From contig NW_001914942.1 of the NCBI RefSeq assembly GCF_000208925.1, positions 1-58,118 on the forward strand: a stretch of DNA of 58,118 bases. The letters run 5' to 3'. Origin of the DNA: Entamoeba histolytica HM-1:IMSS (lineage: Eukaryota > Evosea > Mastigamoebida > Endamoebidae). The notes beneath the pieces were generated by a model, which was not told the origin of the DNA, did not search any database, and was given only the letters and a program-made list of their open reading frames with translations. Shown one piece after another: positions 20,105-30,555 of this stretch. The first letter of the stretch is position 1. Every line of letters starts with the position of its first letter. A program made the translations under genes and the position numbers.

Positions 20105-21472
20105 ATGCGTGAAGTGATTACTATTAATATTGGTCAAGCTGGATGTCAACTTGGAAATAAATGTTGGGAGTTATTTTGCCTTGAACATGGAATTCAACCA
20201 GATGGAACAGCCATTGCCAATTCTAATGAAAAAAGGTCAGTTATAACTGGAGGAATAGATACTGCTTATAATGCCTTTTTCCAAGAACTCCAAAATGGAA
20301 GACATGTTCCAAGAGCTATTTTTGTCGATACTGAACCTACTGTAATTGATGAAATTAAAACTGGAGAATATTCTGGACTTTATCATCCTGAACATTTAAT
20401 TTGTGGTAAAGAAGATGCATCCTCTAATTTTGCTAAAGGAAAAACAGGATATGAACCATTACTAAATCAAACAATGGATGCTATTAGAAAAGCTACAGAA
20501 AATTGTACAGGATTACAAGGATTTTTCATTTATAATTCTGTTGGTGGAGGAACTGGAAGTGGTTTTACTGCAGCATTATGTGAGAAATTAGCAGACAAAT
20601 ATACAAAAAAGACTAAATTGAACACTGTTATTTGGCCATCACCAAAACTTTCTAGTGGAGTTGTTGAGCCATATAATGCTGTGTTAAATACTCATGCTAT
20701 GATGAAATTTGTAAATTGTACTTTTATGGTTGATAATGAATCAATTTATAAAATATGTCAAAAACAATTAGGAGTTCATAGTCCATCATATTTCCATTTA
20801 AATCAATTAATTGCACAAGCCATGAGTTCTATTACTGCATCATTAAGATTTGAAGGTACATTAAATGTTGACTTAAATGAATTTCCAACTAATCTTGTTC
20901 CATTCCCAAGAGACCATTTTGCTATGATGTCATATGCACCAATTGTTACACCAGAAAAAGCTATTAGACAAACATTATCAGTTCAAGAACTTACATCATC
21001 ATTATTTGATCCAAATAGTTTAATGATTCAATGTGATGATATTAATAAAGGTAAATTTATGAGTTGTTGTATGATGTATCGAGGAGATGTTTCATCACGT
21101 GAAGTTAATCTTGCTGTTAGTGGAATTAAGAAACAAAATACAGTTCCATTTGTTGGATGGTGTCCATGTTCATTTAAATGTGGTATTAATAGTCAACCAG
21201 CTACTGCTGTTCCTGGTAGTTCATATGCTTCTACTGCTAGAAGTGCATGTATGATTGCTAACCATACAGCTATGTGCCAAGTATTCCAAAAAGTAAATCA
21301 AAACTTTGATTTAATGTTTGGTAAAAGAGCCTTTGTTCATCATTATGTTGGAGAAGGAATGGAAGAAAATGAATTTACTGATGCACGACAAGACTTGTAT
21401 GAACTAGAAGTAGATTATGCCAATCTTGCTCTTGACAACACAATTGAAGGAGAATCAATGACAGCACAATAA
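20105..21472 (+). CDS. Alpha-tubulin, divergent
   Basis: 455 aa, intronless. It starts MREVITINIGQAGCQLGNKC and holds the nucleotide loop GGGTGSG at about 145-151, LNVDLNEFPTNLVPFPRDHF (with the alpha-tubulin catalytic Glu that acts on beta-tubulin GTP) and VPFVGWCPCSFKCGIN. Alpha rather than beta is shown by MREVITINIGQAG, the alpha-type 35-45 loop length and the NEFPTNLVP region. Tubulin forms the intranuclear spindle of amoebae. Oddities: many Cys and Met changes in the core, and a tail ending GESMTAQ instead of the Glu-rich ...EEY end of other alpha-tubulins. The 14-mer ctaaaaacctaatc lies 7-20 bp before the start. Confidence 0.96.
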   Translation: MREVITINIGQAGCQLGNKCWELFCLEHGIQPDGTAIANSNEKRSVITGGIDTAYNAFFQELQNGRHVPRAIFVDTEPTVIDEIKTGEYSGLYHPEHLICGKEDASSNFAKGKTGYEPLLNQTMDAIRKATENCTGLQGFFIYNSVGGGTGSGFTAALCEKLADKYTKKTKLNTVIWPSPKLSSGVVEPYNAVLNTHAMMKFVNCTFMVDNESIYKICQKQLGVHSPSYFHLNQLIAQAMSSITASLRFEGTLNVDLNEFPTNLVPFPRDHFAMMSYAPIVTPEKAIRQTLSVQELTSSLFDPNSLMIQCDDINKGKFMSCCMMYRGDVSSREVNLAVSGIKKQNTVPFVGWCPCSFKCGINSQPATAVPGSSYASTARSACMIANHTAMCQVFQKVNQNFDLMFGKRAFVHHYVGEGMEENEFTDARQDLYELEVDYANLALDNTIEGESMTAQ

Positions 21473-21571
21473 ATTTAGACAAACCTTTCATTTAATTAAA
21501 ATTTTATTGAAAAAATTTTTATCATATTTTTATAAAAAAAATAGATTCTGAAGTATATAAGAAACATGAAT

Positions 21572-23107
21572 TTAAGACTTTATAGAATATTCATATTCAA
21601 GTTTTAAATATCTATTAGGACATTCCTCATCTGTCATTGGAGCAACTAGGTATTTTTGTTATTCTTTTACTGTTATAAAGTCTTAAAGAAGTTAATCATC
21701 TCTTTTCCTGTAACAAAGAATATATAATGACTTTGAGACTTGTCTTTAAAAAAAGAAAGAAAGGTGTCAATTCTTTCTTGACAAACCAAAGTCTATGAAA
21801 GTAAACACAAAAAACGACTTCTTGAATTCTTATAATGCCTCTAAAAATTATATTCTAAAGCTCTATATAATCCAGAACCAGTTAAGTTATAATCTATTAC
21901 CTCTATACAACTTCTATTTTCAAAAATCTGTTTAGACAAATGAATTTCCTATAGTTCAAGATATGGTTTATCAAACATTCCAAACCTAGTTCCATAATTA
22001 ATTTGAGGTAGCCAATAATTAAGAGTAAATGACTACAATGCAAAAATTTGTTATAATAACCTTCAAATCCTGTATCACCAACAGTTAACCAAATGAATTG
22101 AGGTAACTTAATTGGTAGGATGTAATTTGGGGTTTTGTTTTGCACATCTACAATTAGTTATTGACAAATTGATGTATGTGAATAAATACTACATACCTTA
22201 CAATCATAGAATAATTACTACACGTTTTTGAACCTTCACAAATATTCACTTTGTAATAAGTTTTGATACATTGGTTTACATAACAAATATAATATTTTGG
22301 TTATAACCCACAATAAAAACTATAACAATTATCTTATTTGGCTTTACATTTAACCTATTACATACACTTTTACTAGGCATTGTTGTCGACAATCTTAACA
22401 CATGATATACTAAAATCCATTATGTTGTAAAATACATTTATTAATGCATTAACCTTTGTTTAAAATACACACTTTAAAAGGAGCAATTAAACGAAAAAAC
22501 ATAGGACTCTTAATATTACAATACATCTAATTCTCCTTTATAAATAATAAAATAATCAGAAGATGAATGCCTTAACCAATAGTTGCTTCTTCACACAAAC
22601 TAATAACAAGCGTAAAAGCAATTCACCTTATTTTCGTTTTGATAATATTATCTCATTTGTTTATTCATTTTAAAAAGTTCTTTTCTACAACTCTATCTCC
22701 TTCAAGTAATTTTTTTATTTGCTCTGCTAAAATCAGAATTTTGGTAAAAAAATTAAATTTACAACCAAAAGTCTTAAAAAAATAAAACTTCAAATATTCA
22801 ATTCATTCTATCTTGCTTCAAATTCAACAGCTATTTCTTGTTAATATTCAATTGTATACTTTATGAACCAAATAAGAAAAGGAACAAACGTTCTGGAGTT
22901 CTCTTTTTATATAAAATTCTACATTGACATTGAGAACAACAAATATTACTTTCTTTTACTTTAAAAGAAGTTTCAGCTCCACATTCTTAATCATATTAAT
23001 TTGAATTATTCATTACAGATTAACACTAATAAAATTAAAAACAAACTAGCACATATGTATTGGACACGAGCATTTCTTTGTGCATCATAGGTAATTCTAT
23101 CACTCAT
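21572..23107 (-). pseudogene. Decayed gene of unknown family, type II or signal-anchor start and Cys-rich middle
   Basis: Minus-strand reading shows protein-like pieces broken by stops and shifts, in consistent order. At 23107-23006 is a 33-codon start with a hydrophobic anchor (CASLFLILLVLIC). Around 22985-22870 is ECGAETSFKVKESNICCSQC and following sequence. Around 22730-22680 is AEQIKKLLEGDRVVEKNF. Near 22290-22200 is NQCIKTYYKVNICEGSK. At about 21985-21840 is QIFENRSCIEVIDYNLTGSG. Around 21790-21690 is ERIDTFLSFFKDKSQSHYIF. The end is MTDEECPNRYLKLEYEYSIK at 21640-21572. Such runs are unlikely by chance in A/T-rich spacer. I cannot name the family. It may be a membrane or secreted protein. 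Confidence 0.55.
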
Positions 23108-23311
23108 TATGATTTATATATCTTAATTCAGATTTTAAACCCTTTTTTTTTTAATTTTAGAATTTCGTTTAGGTTTTCCTCATTGATTTTTCTTTAACTC
23201 AAAAAAAGAAAAGAAGAGATAGAAAATGATTGAATTTCTCATTTTTCCCCCTTTATAACAATATATTTGATAAAAAACAGAAACAATGTATCGTTAATTT
23301 CAATTAAATCA

Positions 23312-23794
23312 TTATAATAAAATGAAAATTACCATTAGTACTGCTACAATGAATGACATGGAACTGGCACATACCTTAGTAATACCAGGAACTTCTGTAT
23401 TTGCATCCTTTAAATCATAACCGTTATCACATGTTTTACATTCTGTAGAAGTACATTCATTACAATTAGTGAAAAAGCTATGACATTCTAATGATCAGTT
23501 TATATCTAACTAAATACCACCCACCAAACCAATAAAATATAAAAACAAACCCATACATACAAAGTTTGACACTTTTACATATCCTTCAATACATTGATCA
23601 CATCCAATAGAGCCAAAAGTTTTACATCCAATAAATCGGCTTTTTTCAACACATAGTCCTGTTTGAGAAATAAAATAACCATTATTACATTCTTCACATT
23701 TGCTATCTGTTCCATTTACACATCTCATGCAATTAGAAACACCACACTGAGCAAAGGTAATAGCAATCAACAGTATTATAACTTCGAGTTTCAT
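23312..23794 (-). CDS. Small CXXC-rich surface protein
   Basis: Model: complement(join(23312..23487,23551..23794)), 139 aa, with a 63-nt GTTTGT...TTAG intron, phase 1. It begins with a signal peptide (MKLEVIILLIAITFAQC), has five CXXC pairs (CMRC, CEEC, CDQC, CNEC, CKTC) spaced as in furin-like or VSP-type Cys-rich repeats, and ends with a hydrophobic helix (MSFIVAVLMVIFILL) right at the C-terminus. That end could be a membrane anchor or a GPI signal. CXXC repeats of this kind occur in Entamoeba surface proteins and in the ectodomains of transmembrane kinases. Here only the ectodomain is present. Splicing turns a spurious Leu/Gly end into two further CXXC pairs plus the anchor, which strongly supports the intron. 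Confidence 0.8.
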
Positions 23795-24305
23795 GTTTTA
23801 ATTGACTGAGTTCTTTTCTTCAAAGAACTATTCACACTTTATCTTTTTTTTTCTTTTTTCTTCTATAGCTTTTAAGAATTTTCTTTTGCTTCTTTCTAGA
23901 ATTTTTTTGTTTTTTGTTTTTAATTTTTTTGTTTTTGTATTTTTGTTATTTTGGGTTAAGTCTTCTTTCTGTTTGTTCGTCAGATAAAGTATTAATTTTT
24001 CTTTCTTTAGTATCAAGAGTTTCTTGATTAAATAATAATTAGTTTTATACAGTTTTGAAAGGATTGCTCTTAATGAAAATCATGTCTTGTTATAAATTCT
24101 ATTCTAATTTATTATTATTTCACTAGATTCTATAATAAAATAACAAAATGATATATCATTTATTGTTTTATATATCATTTATTTTATTAATTTTTATTGT
24201 TATTGAACAACTTATTAAACTAATTAGAAAAATAATGTATTATTGTACAAGAGAAAATGAAATAGGAAATAACATATTAAATAGGTAGTATTGAAAGAAG
24301 GGAAT
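23795..24305. other. Intergenic, T-rich, no gene seen
   Basis: T-rich upstream region of the CXXC gene followed by AT-rich spacer. Short Phe-rich (plus) and Lys-rich (minus) frames here reflect homopolymers only. Confidence 0.5.
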
Positions 24306-24550
24306 ATGGAGTTAGAATTAAAAAAAACATTATGTCATAAAATCAATGAAATAAAAATAGAAGAAATAAAAATTGAAATTGACATCATTAAATAAGGTAA
24401 AACCCATTTAATTAAAAACATGACGGATGTCATGGAATATTGCTTTTAGCACAATAAAAAATAATCATTAAAATATGTTAATAATAGTTCAAGAATGAGA
24501 TTAGTATCAAATGAACAATAAACGATAGAAATAATTTTATTAATAATTAA
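24306..24550 (+). pseudogene. LINE endonuclease-end relic
   Basis: Plus-strand relic homologous to the LINE ORF2 end at 151-480. The DNA aaaaacatgacggatgtcat and the following atggaatattgctttt pair with the same region of the other copy, and in protein NMTDVMEYCF matches NMMDVMEYCF. Downstream, RLVSNEQ and TIEIILLIIN pair with GLVSPKP and TIEAISINT. Several stops (TAG in place of the Tyr codon after CF, TAA later) show long decay. The upstream part is Lys/Glu-rich, as in the intact copy. Confidence 0.75.
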
Positions 24551-25509
24551 TTTCTTAATAATGATGGTTAGAACAAAACTATATTAGTAAAAATTAATAG
24601 TTAAAGTAAGCACAATTGAATGTATTACTATTTAAAACAATTTTCAATTGGTATTATTATGCTCAACGAAATGAAACAAGAATATAGTTTTATAGCTTTC
24701 TTTATTAGTAGAAAGCATTTACATCAAAATTTAAATACAGAACTTATAATATACAAGTGTTAATAGATAATAATAACTTCTTACATTATTTCAATAAATG
24801 AAATTGTTTCTATTATTTTTTAAGACACTATTTATGTTTCTATTTTGTTTTTTTTTTGTTATATTCTTCATTCTTTCATTTTAAAATATTTTATGTTTGA
24901 TGACTTATAAATAATATTGATATTGTTTTTGTATTTTCAATTGAATCAATTGAAATTTGATTAATACCATTTCTTCTATTTTAATTTTATATTTTCATTC
25001 TCATAACAGGGAGTAAATTATCAGAATAGTTATCAAACCAAAGAAAGAATAAAATCAATAAATGAGTATAAACAAAATTAAACAAACAATAGAACATAAC
25101 AAATAGTTTTCATACTGCTGTGGATTATTTTTATATTTTAAAAATATAAAATTGCTTTCAAATTAAGTTTCAATACAAACAAAAAGAATGTCAAAGAATT
25201 AAGAGAAAAAAAATAAATAAATTTAAAAATCTATTGTTCTAAATGAGTATTTTTAAAGTTGATTTTTTTTGGAAAAGAGATAATAATATACTCATAACAA
25301 AAAATACGATTATGTTTATGGAAAAAATAAATTATTATTTTTTGATGATTCAGAAGATTTGGAATAATATAAAAAACAAATCAAAAAAAACAACTCTATA
25401 CATAAATAAAAAATAGAACAATTTATATTTAAAAAAGAAATAAATTATATAAATTATTTTTGATATTTAATGTAAAAATAATTTTAAGATTTATACTCAA
25501 CTTGAAAAA
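24551..25509. other. Intergenic, no gene seen
   Basis: About 1 kb of AT-rich spacer with long A and T runs. No frame or repeat recognised. Confidence 0.5.
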
Positions 25510-25848
25510 ATGGCTACTATTTCAGAAATTGCTGTAGAATATCATGGAGCTCACAAAGGAAATTGCTCTCAATCAGTTGCATATGGTTATTCTGAAGTAA
25601 CAGGAAATAGAAAAGAGCTTATTGAACAATTATCTGGATGTGGAGGAGGAAGAGCCCCAGAAGGTTATTGTGGTGCTTTGTATGCAGCTATTCAAATTCT
25701 TGGAGAAGATAAAAAAGAGGCATGTATTTCCAAATTTAAAGAGTCAAGTAATGGATGTACTAAATGCAAAGAAATTAGAGGTGGTAATGTTATGCCATGC
25801 AGAGAGTGTGTTAGAACTGCTGCTAAATGCATTGAAGAATTGGCTTAA
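25510..25848 (+). CDS. C_GCAxxG_C_C-type putative redox protein
   Basis: A 112-aa intronless protein with nine Cys. The pattern NCSQSVAYGYSE ... SGCGGGRAPEGYCGALYAAI ... CTKCKEIRG ... MPCRECVRTAA is that of the bacterial C_GCAxxG_C_C family (small, probably metal- or redox-active proteins of anaerobes). The canonical GCAxxG is altered here to GCGGGRAPEGYCGA. No signal peptide, so it is probably cytosolic. The family is mainly prokaryotic, so a lateral transfer from an anaerobic bacterium or archaeon is a reasonable inference. Partner and substrate are unknown. Confidence 0.75.
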   Translation: MATISEIAVEYHGAHKGNCSQSVAYGYSEVTGNRKELIEQLSGCGGGRAPEGYCGALYAAIQILGEDKKEACISKFKESSNGCTKCKEIRGGNVMPCRECVRTAAKCIEELA

Positions 25849-25933
25849 TTTTATTCTTTTCTTTAAAATTCTTTTAATTTACATTTTCTCTTTTTGTTTA
25901 GAACTGACAAAAATCCATTTAATAAAAATTTTC

Positions 25934-27331
25934 ATGTTGTGTTTTTTCTTGTTATTTGTATGTTGGGGGTCTGTAGTAAGACCATCCAAAATCGTAAAAA
26001 ATAGTATTGTTATGAAATATTTCATTTTAACAGGGCAACCCCATGTTGAACTAATTGCAGACTTTGAAATGAAAGAACCAATCTCATCATTTTCTTTCTT
26101 CTTTTCAAACGAATTTTCAAGTCATCTTGGACCATTTTCATGTATTTTTGATAATGACAAAGAAAAAAGCATTGCATATGTTTTAGAACAGTTTGTTATA
26201 TTTGATCTATTGATTAGGTATTAATTTAATAGGCTACTTGAAGAAGGAAATAAAAAAGAATTTGAGGTATTATTGCATGACTCAGATAAAGGAAAAATTG
26301 TATGTAATTTTGATATAGTTGGTGAATTACATGGAATAGGAGTTAAGTCTAGTATTAATGATCCCGATTTAATGCAATTTCGTGGAATAATTATGCCTCA
26401 ATTATATAATCAAGCAAAAGAAGTTAATACATATATTTATTTATTAAAAAGAGATATTGTTGATATTCGTTGTGTTGTTAGTCCAAAAATTGATTTAACT
26501 CAAGTGCATTTCCATTTAATTAGTCCAAGTTCAAAAACAGAAATTCCTTTCCAAATTCAGTATTTTACAAATACTACAACAATAGAAGTTGAACAAATTA
26601 TTGAACATGACTATATTAAATTTACTTCAAACCCTCATCTAGTCTCATTGAGAAAAGAGATAGATTTCATCAATATTTCTAACTTAGGTACATCCTTAAA
26701 TGAATTTAATCTAAATGAGGTTCAAGCAAGTCATAATACTGTTTATGATTTCTTTCTTCATTTACCCCTATCAATTTCATCTTTTCATTTTTATGATTCT
26801 TCAGGAAATATTTCTACTTCTTCTTATTTCTGCTCTTCTTACACTTGCACATATAATCTCATAGGGAGATATCCTTTGCTAGGTAATTGGAAAGAGTCTT
26901 TTTCCATTTCTTATGAACAGTTAATTCCATTTAATTCAACATTTATTTTTCCAATAAGCCTAGCCTTAGAATCAATTTCTGTTCGTAACTATGAAGTTCA
27001 TATTCACTTTCCTAATGGTATGAAAATAAAAAACGTAAAATGTGATGTTTATAATCTCTGTGATCATTTCAAATTTACTGTGCCATTCTTAAAGTATTGG
27101 ACTTTTGATAATATCATCTTTCATTATAAAAATCTTGACATTACTTCATTTCACCAGATGATTTGGTTTGAATATGCATTAATAAAAGAAAGTCATGGAT
27201 ATTGGATTGTAGCATGTTTCTTCTTGATATCAATCTTTTTATTAATTTTCTTTATCATTTTAATAAAATTATTAGAACGAAATGAATGGAGAGATTGGAT
27301 TTATGACAAGCTTATTAACAGAAAAAAATAA
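25934..27331 (+). CDS. OST1: Ribophorin I / OST1, oligosaccharyltransferase subunit
   Basis: Model: join(25934..26190,26233..27331), 451 aa, with a 42-nt intron (GTTTGT...TTTAATAG, phase 2). A signal peptide opens the protein (MLCFFLLFVCWGSVV). The lumenal part contains the ribophorin I signature RYPLLGNWKESFSISYEQL, equivalent to RxPLFGGWK of other OST1 proteins, and later VHIHFPNGMKIKNV, and ends in a membrane helix (about 405-428) with a short basic cytoplasmic tail. OST1 is a subunit of the ER complex that transfers N-glycans to proteins. Length fits yeast Ost1 (476 aa). An earlier TAG inside the intron would give a stop at once. The upstream boundary follows the C_GCAxxG gene by only 85 bp. 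Confidence 0.88.
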
Positions 27332-27342
27332 TTAATTTCATT

Positions 27343-28156
27343 ATGGATTCACTTATTATAAGTGTGTGTAAAGCTCTAGATGATTGTATTTGCCCATCTT
27401 CATCCCCAATACTATCATTTATTCAAACACGTTTGTTGCTTTTTTTAAATCGTTTCTTTTTAAAATTTTTATTAACAAAAAGCTCTTGGATGTGAAATTA
27501 TTATTGAAGATAAAGGTTCAAATAAAAAACAATGCATCCATACTACTTTATCAAAGAATTCAATAGAGCCAACAATCAATGAGATTTCAGCTCGTTATTT
27601 AAGATTGCAAATACTCTCATTAAATATGAACGATCTTTCAAAACAACAATTTATTTCTAGCATATTTGAAATTGATGCAAGTTATTCATCAACCATAAAC
27701 TCAACCACAGTTCAGATATTCACTACATGTCAGTCTCTTCCATTGAACCTCTTTTTATTTGTGGATAAAAAACCAATTATTGACATTGACGTCATAAATA
27801 AAATTATCACACAAATTATATCAACACCAATAGAGCCTCTTGTATTTTATGACAATCAATTTATTTCGCAATGTTCAGTACGTCCAATTGGTGCAATTAT
27901 TATTGATTGCATAACTCTTAATTTTGAGGATATTCAAAATTGCTTCAAAAATACTTTTAAAGAACTTATTCACCATAGACAGATTGACCCTACCTTAACA
28001 GAAAAACTTACACTATCAATATCACAAATAATACAGTCAAGTCCAAACTATTCATTTAGTTATGAATGTAGCCTTTTATTAGGAAAAAATCCTACCTTAA
28101 ATTTAAAAGCCCTCATTAACGGAGCATTATATGACGGTTATACTAAAATGAAATAG
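27343..28156 (+). CDS. Unknown 253-aa protein
   Basis: Model: join(27343..27430,27483..28156), with a 52-nt intron that opens GTTTGT and ends AAAAAG (not TAG). Splicing joins MDSLIISVCKALDDCICPSS and following sequence to GCEIIIEDKGSNKKQC in one frame, phase 1. Without the first exon the protein would lack an early Met. Leu/Ile-rich with alternating beta- and helix-like segments; no signal peptide or membrane helix. Features such as CSVRPIGAIIIDCITLNFED are distinctive but I do not recognise the family. It follows OST1 by 11 bp, so promoter elements must lie inside the OST1 end. Confidence 0.65.
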
Positions 28157-28272
28157 TGAGTCTGTCTAATAACACATCATACTCTATTCATATGCATTAA
28201 TCATATTGTTTATTCTCTTATCTTTTATTACTTTTTTATTAAAAAACAACAAAGAATGATAAAAACAATAAA

Positions 28273-28938
28273 TTAGAAGTTGAAAGAGAATTCATTTTGA
28301 TTAATGATAAGTTCTCCATTACTTTGAAGAACATTGTTGAGTAAGATATGATTAATTTTAATTAAATCAACGATTAAATCATCAAATGAAATGACTTGAT
28401 TTGAAGTATAAATTCCAGTGATATTTTCAAGTCTGTTAATTCCTGATTTTCCTTCTGTTGTTTTAGTTTCTAATTCAACTCCATATTCTCGAAGAATATC
28501 TTCCATTAAATGAATAACTTCGATCTTTTTATTGTTTTGATATCTCCGTATTGCTGTTTTCTCACTCACTCCTCGTTGAATGTCAAATAAATACATTTCA
28601 TTACATCGTTTTTTAAGGAATGAATAAACATCTATTTTATCTTCTTCATGTTCAATTGAATTAATTCTGAAGAATTGTTCAGTTACACAACTTCTTCTAG
28701 TTGGTTTTTTAATAGTTATACGACACCATCTACTTAAAAGACAAATACAAAGTGTTTGTTGGAGTGTGAAATTGTTTCGAGCTTCTCTTGATGCTCTTAA
28801 AACAGGAATTCTTTTTTCAATAGGTGTCTTACATACTCTATTTTCATCACCATTAATTTTAATTTCAGGTGGAAGAGTATAATTTCTAATCCCTTGTTCT
28901 TTTGCTTCTTCGATTTCGAACTTAAATGGATTAAACAT
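28273..28938 (-). CDS. Unknown 221-aa protein
   Basis: Intact minus-strand frame starting MFNPFKFEIEEAKEQGIRNY. Mixed alpha-type sequence, rich in Arg and Ile, with no signal or membrane segment. A basic region (RWCRITIKKPTRRSC, about residues 70-84) and SEKTAIRRYQNNKKIEVI suggest nucleic-acid or partner binding, which is a guess only. Convergent with the 253-aa gene, 116 bp apart. Confidence 0.7.
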   Translation of the reverse strand: MFNPFKFEIEEAKEQGIRNYTLPPEIKINGDENRVCKTPIEKRIPVLRASREARNNFTLQQTLCICLLSRWCRITIKKPTRRSCVTEQFFRINSIEHEEDKIDVYSFLKKRCNEMYLFDIQRGVSEKTAIRRYQNNKKIEVIHLMEDILREYGVELETKTTEGKSGINRLENITGIYTSNQVISFDDLIVDLIKINHILLNNVLQSNGELIINQNEFSFNF

Positions 28939-29672
28939 TATTTGCTTTTTTCAAGTTGATGGTGTTGTTAAGTATTATTAATCTCCTAAATTTCTTTCTT
29001 CTACTCCTTTTTACTTTTATCTTTCTTACTCTTGATCTTTTCGTTTTTGTTCTTTCATTTTATTCTCTTTCTTCATTTCTTTCTTGTTTTATTACCCTTT
29101 TAATTACTTTCCTTTATTCTTGTTATATTTCGTTTTTCTTTTCGGTGATTATTCTTAACCACTTTTCTCTTTCAAATGACATGTCTTCTCATCATTTATA
29201 ACTTCTTTTTATGTTTCTTTTTCATTACTCTACTTTTCTTCTTCTTCATTTTCTTCTTATTCATGTAATTATAACTTCTTATTTTGTGAGTGTTTTATGT
29301 CATTATTTATTGTTTATTCAATGTAATAATACTATCCCTCTACAGAACGTTTGTGATACTTTCAACTCTTAATATTCATATAATTATTGAATGATTTACT
29401 TGTGTTGTGTTAATAAATGAATGTGTTTTACTTTATTCATGCATAATGGTTGTTTGGGATGAATGATAGTTGATACATATTCAATTAGCTGTTGTTTTTG
29501 TTCATAAATACATTCAAAACAAAATGGATATGACAAGGTGTAATGGTAATTAGAAGAGTGAAAAGATATGATAATGTGTTATGGTGTTAAAGAAAGAAGG
29601 AGGTTTAGATAAATACCATTGTTTTTAAGTTTAAGAAGAAAAGGAAAAATAAAAAAGAAACAGAAAAAACAA
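28939..29672. other. Intergenic, pyrimidine-rich on the plus strand
   Basis: From about 28980 to 29270 the plus strand is a T/C tract with many ttctt units, upstream of the 221-aa gene. The rest is ordinary AT-rich spacer before RRP8. Hydrophobic frames here come from the T/C bias. Confidence 0.5.
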
Positions 29673-30455
29673 ATGGAAGGGAAGAGAAAGAAGAAGGTAT
29701 TGGCAGGAGGAAAGCAAAGTGGAATACTAAAAGCAAAAGAAGAAAGAAAACCAAAGAAAAGTGGAGGAAAGAAACAAGGGACATTGATAGAGTCGTTTGC
29801 AAATGATCTTGAAGGATCAAAGTTTAGATATATCAATGAACTACTCTATACATCACGTGGTGACCAAGCAAAACACTTATTTGAAGAAAAGCCAGAATTA
29901 TTTGAAGAATACCATCAAGGGTATGCTAAACAAGTTGAGCATTGGCCTGTCAATCCATTAGATGCAATTATTGAATATATTAAAAAGAATAAAGAACTTC
30001 AACATATTGTTGATATGGGATGTGGAGAAGCACGACTATCACTTGAATGCCAAGACAGAACAGTAGAATCATTTGATCTATACAAAGCAAATGAACGAGT
30101 CAAAGTAGCAAATATCACAAAAGTACCCATTCAAAAAGGATGGAGTGATGCAGTTGTATTTTGTTTATCATTAATGGGAACAGACTTCCATTTATTCTTA
30201 AAAGAAGGGTTTCGCATATTAAAGCCTAATGGACTAATGATCATTGCAGAACCAATTAGTCGACTAAAATCAATTAAAGGGTTTATCAATGGAATTGAAC
30301 AACTTGGATTTGTCACGATCAAAGAAGATGAAAACAATGTTTTTGTGATGTTAGTTTTTCGTAAAAATGCAAACAATTATGTGTTAAACCAAAATCAAAT
30401 GGAAAAACTAAAGAAGAAAGTACATCTTTCACCTTGTCTTTACAAGAAAAGATAA
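29673..30455 (+). CDS. RRP8: RRP8-like rRNA methyltransferase
   Basis: 260 aa from the first in-frame ATG (29673; codons upstream are open but lack ATG). A very basic N-terminus (GKRKKKVLAGGKQ) typical of nucleolar targeting is followed by the RRP8 core. That core includes SKFRYINELLYTSRGDQAK, FEEYHQGYAKQVEHWPVNPL, the SAM-binding loop IVDMGCGEARLS and later VVFCLSLMGTDFHLFLKEGF. RRP8 makes m1A in the large-subunit rRNA in yeast and is needed for early pre-rRNA processing. The short N-terminal extension fits the reduced proteins of Entamoeba. Confidence 0.92.
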   Translation: MEGKRKKKVLAGGKQSGILKAKEERKPKKSGGKKQGTLIESFANDLEGSKFRYINELLYTSRGDQAKHLFEEKPELFEEYHQGYAKQVEHWPVNPLDAIIEYIKKNKELQHIVDMGCGEARLSLECQDRTVESFDLYKANERVKVANITKVPIQKGWSDAVVFCLSLMGTDFHLFLKEGFRILKPNGLMIIAEPISRLKSIKGFINGIEQLGFVTIKEDENNVFVMLVFRKNANNYVLNQNQMEKLKKKVHLSPCLYKKR

Positions 30456-30555
30456 TATTTTTGATTGACTATTTTATGAGATATTTTTGTATCTTTTTTG
30501 ATAAATTTGACATTTGAGAACTTCAAAAAATAGTTGATTTTTCTCCTCATTATTA

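Noticed and set aside
21903..22145. 80-codon minus-strand ORF taken as an independent gene
   Set aside because: It mixes frames of the decayed gene at 21572-23107; better seen as part of that pseudogene.
23802..24016. Phe-rich plus and Lys-rich minus frames
   Set aside because: Reflect T runs only.
26191..26217. 27-nt intron in OST1 using the first TAG
   Set aside because: It leads to an immediate stop; the 42-nt version keeps the frame.
28956..29270. Pyrimidine tract as a LINE leader copy
   Set aside because: Shares only T/C richness with 4106-4409; no aligned words found.
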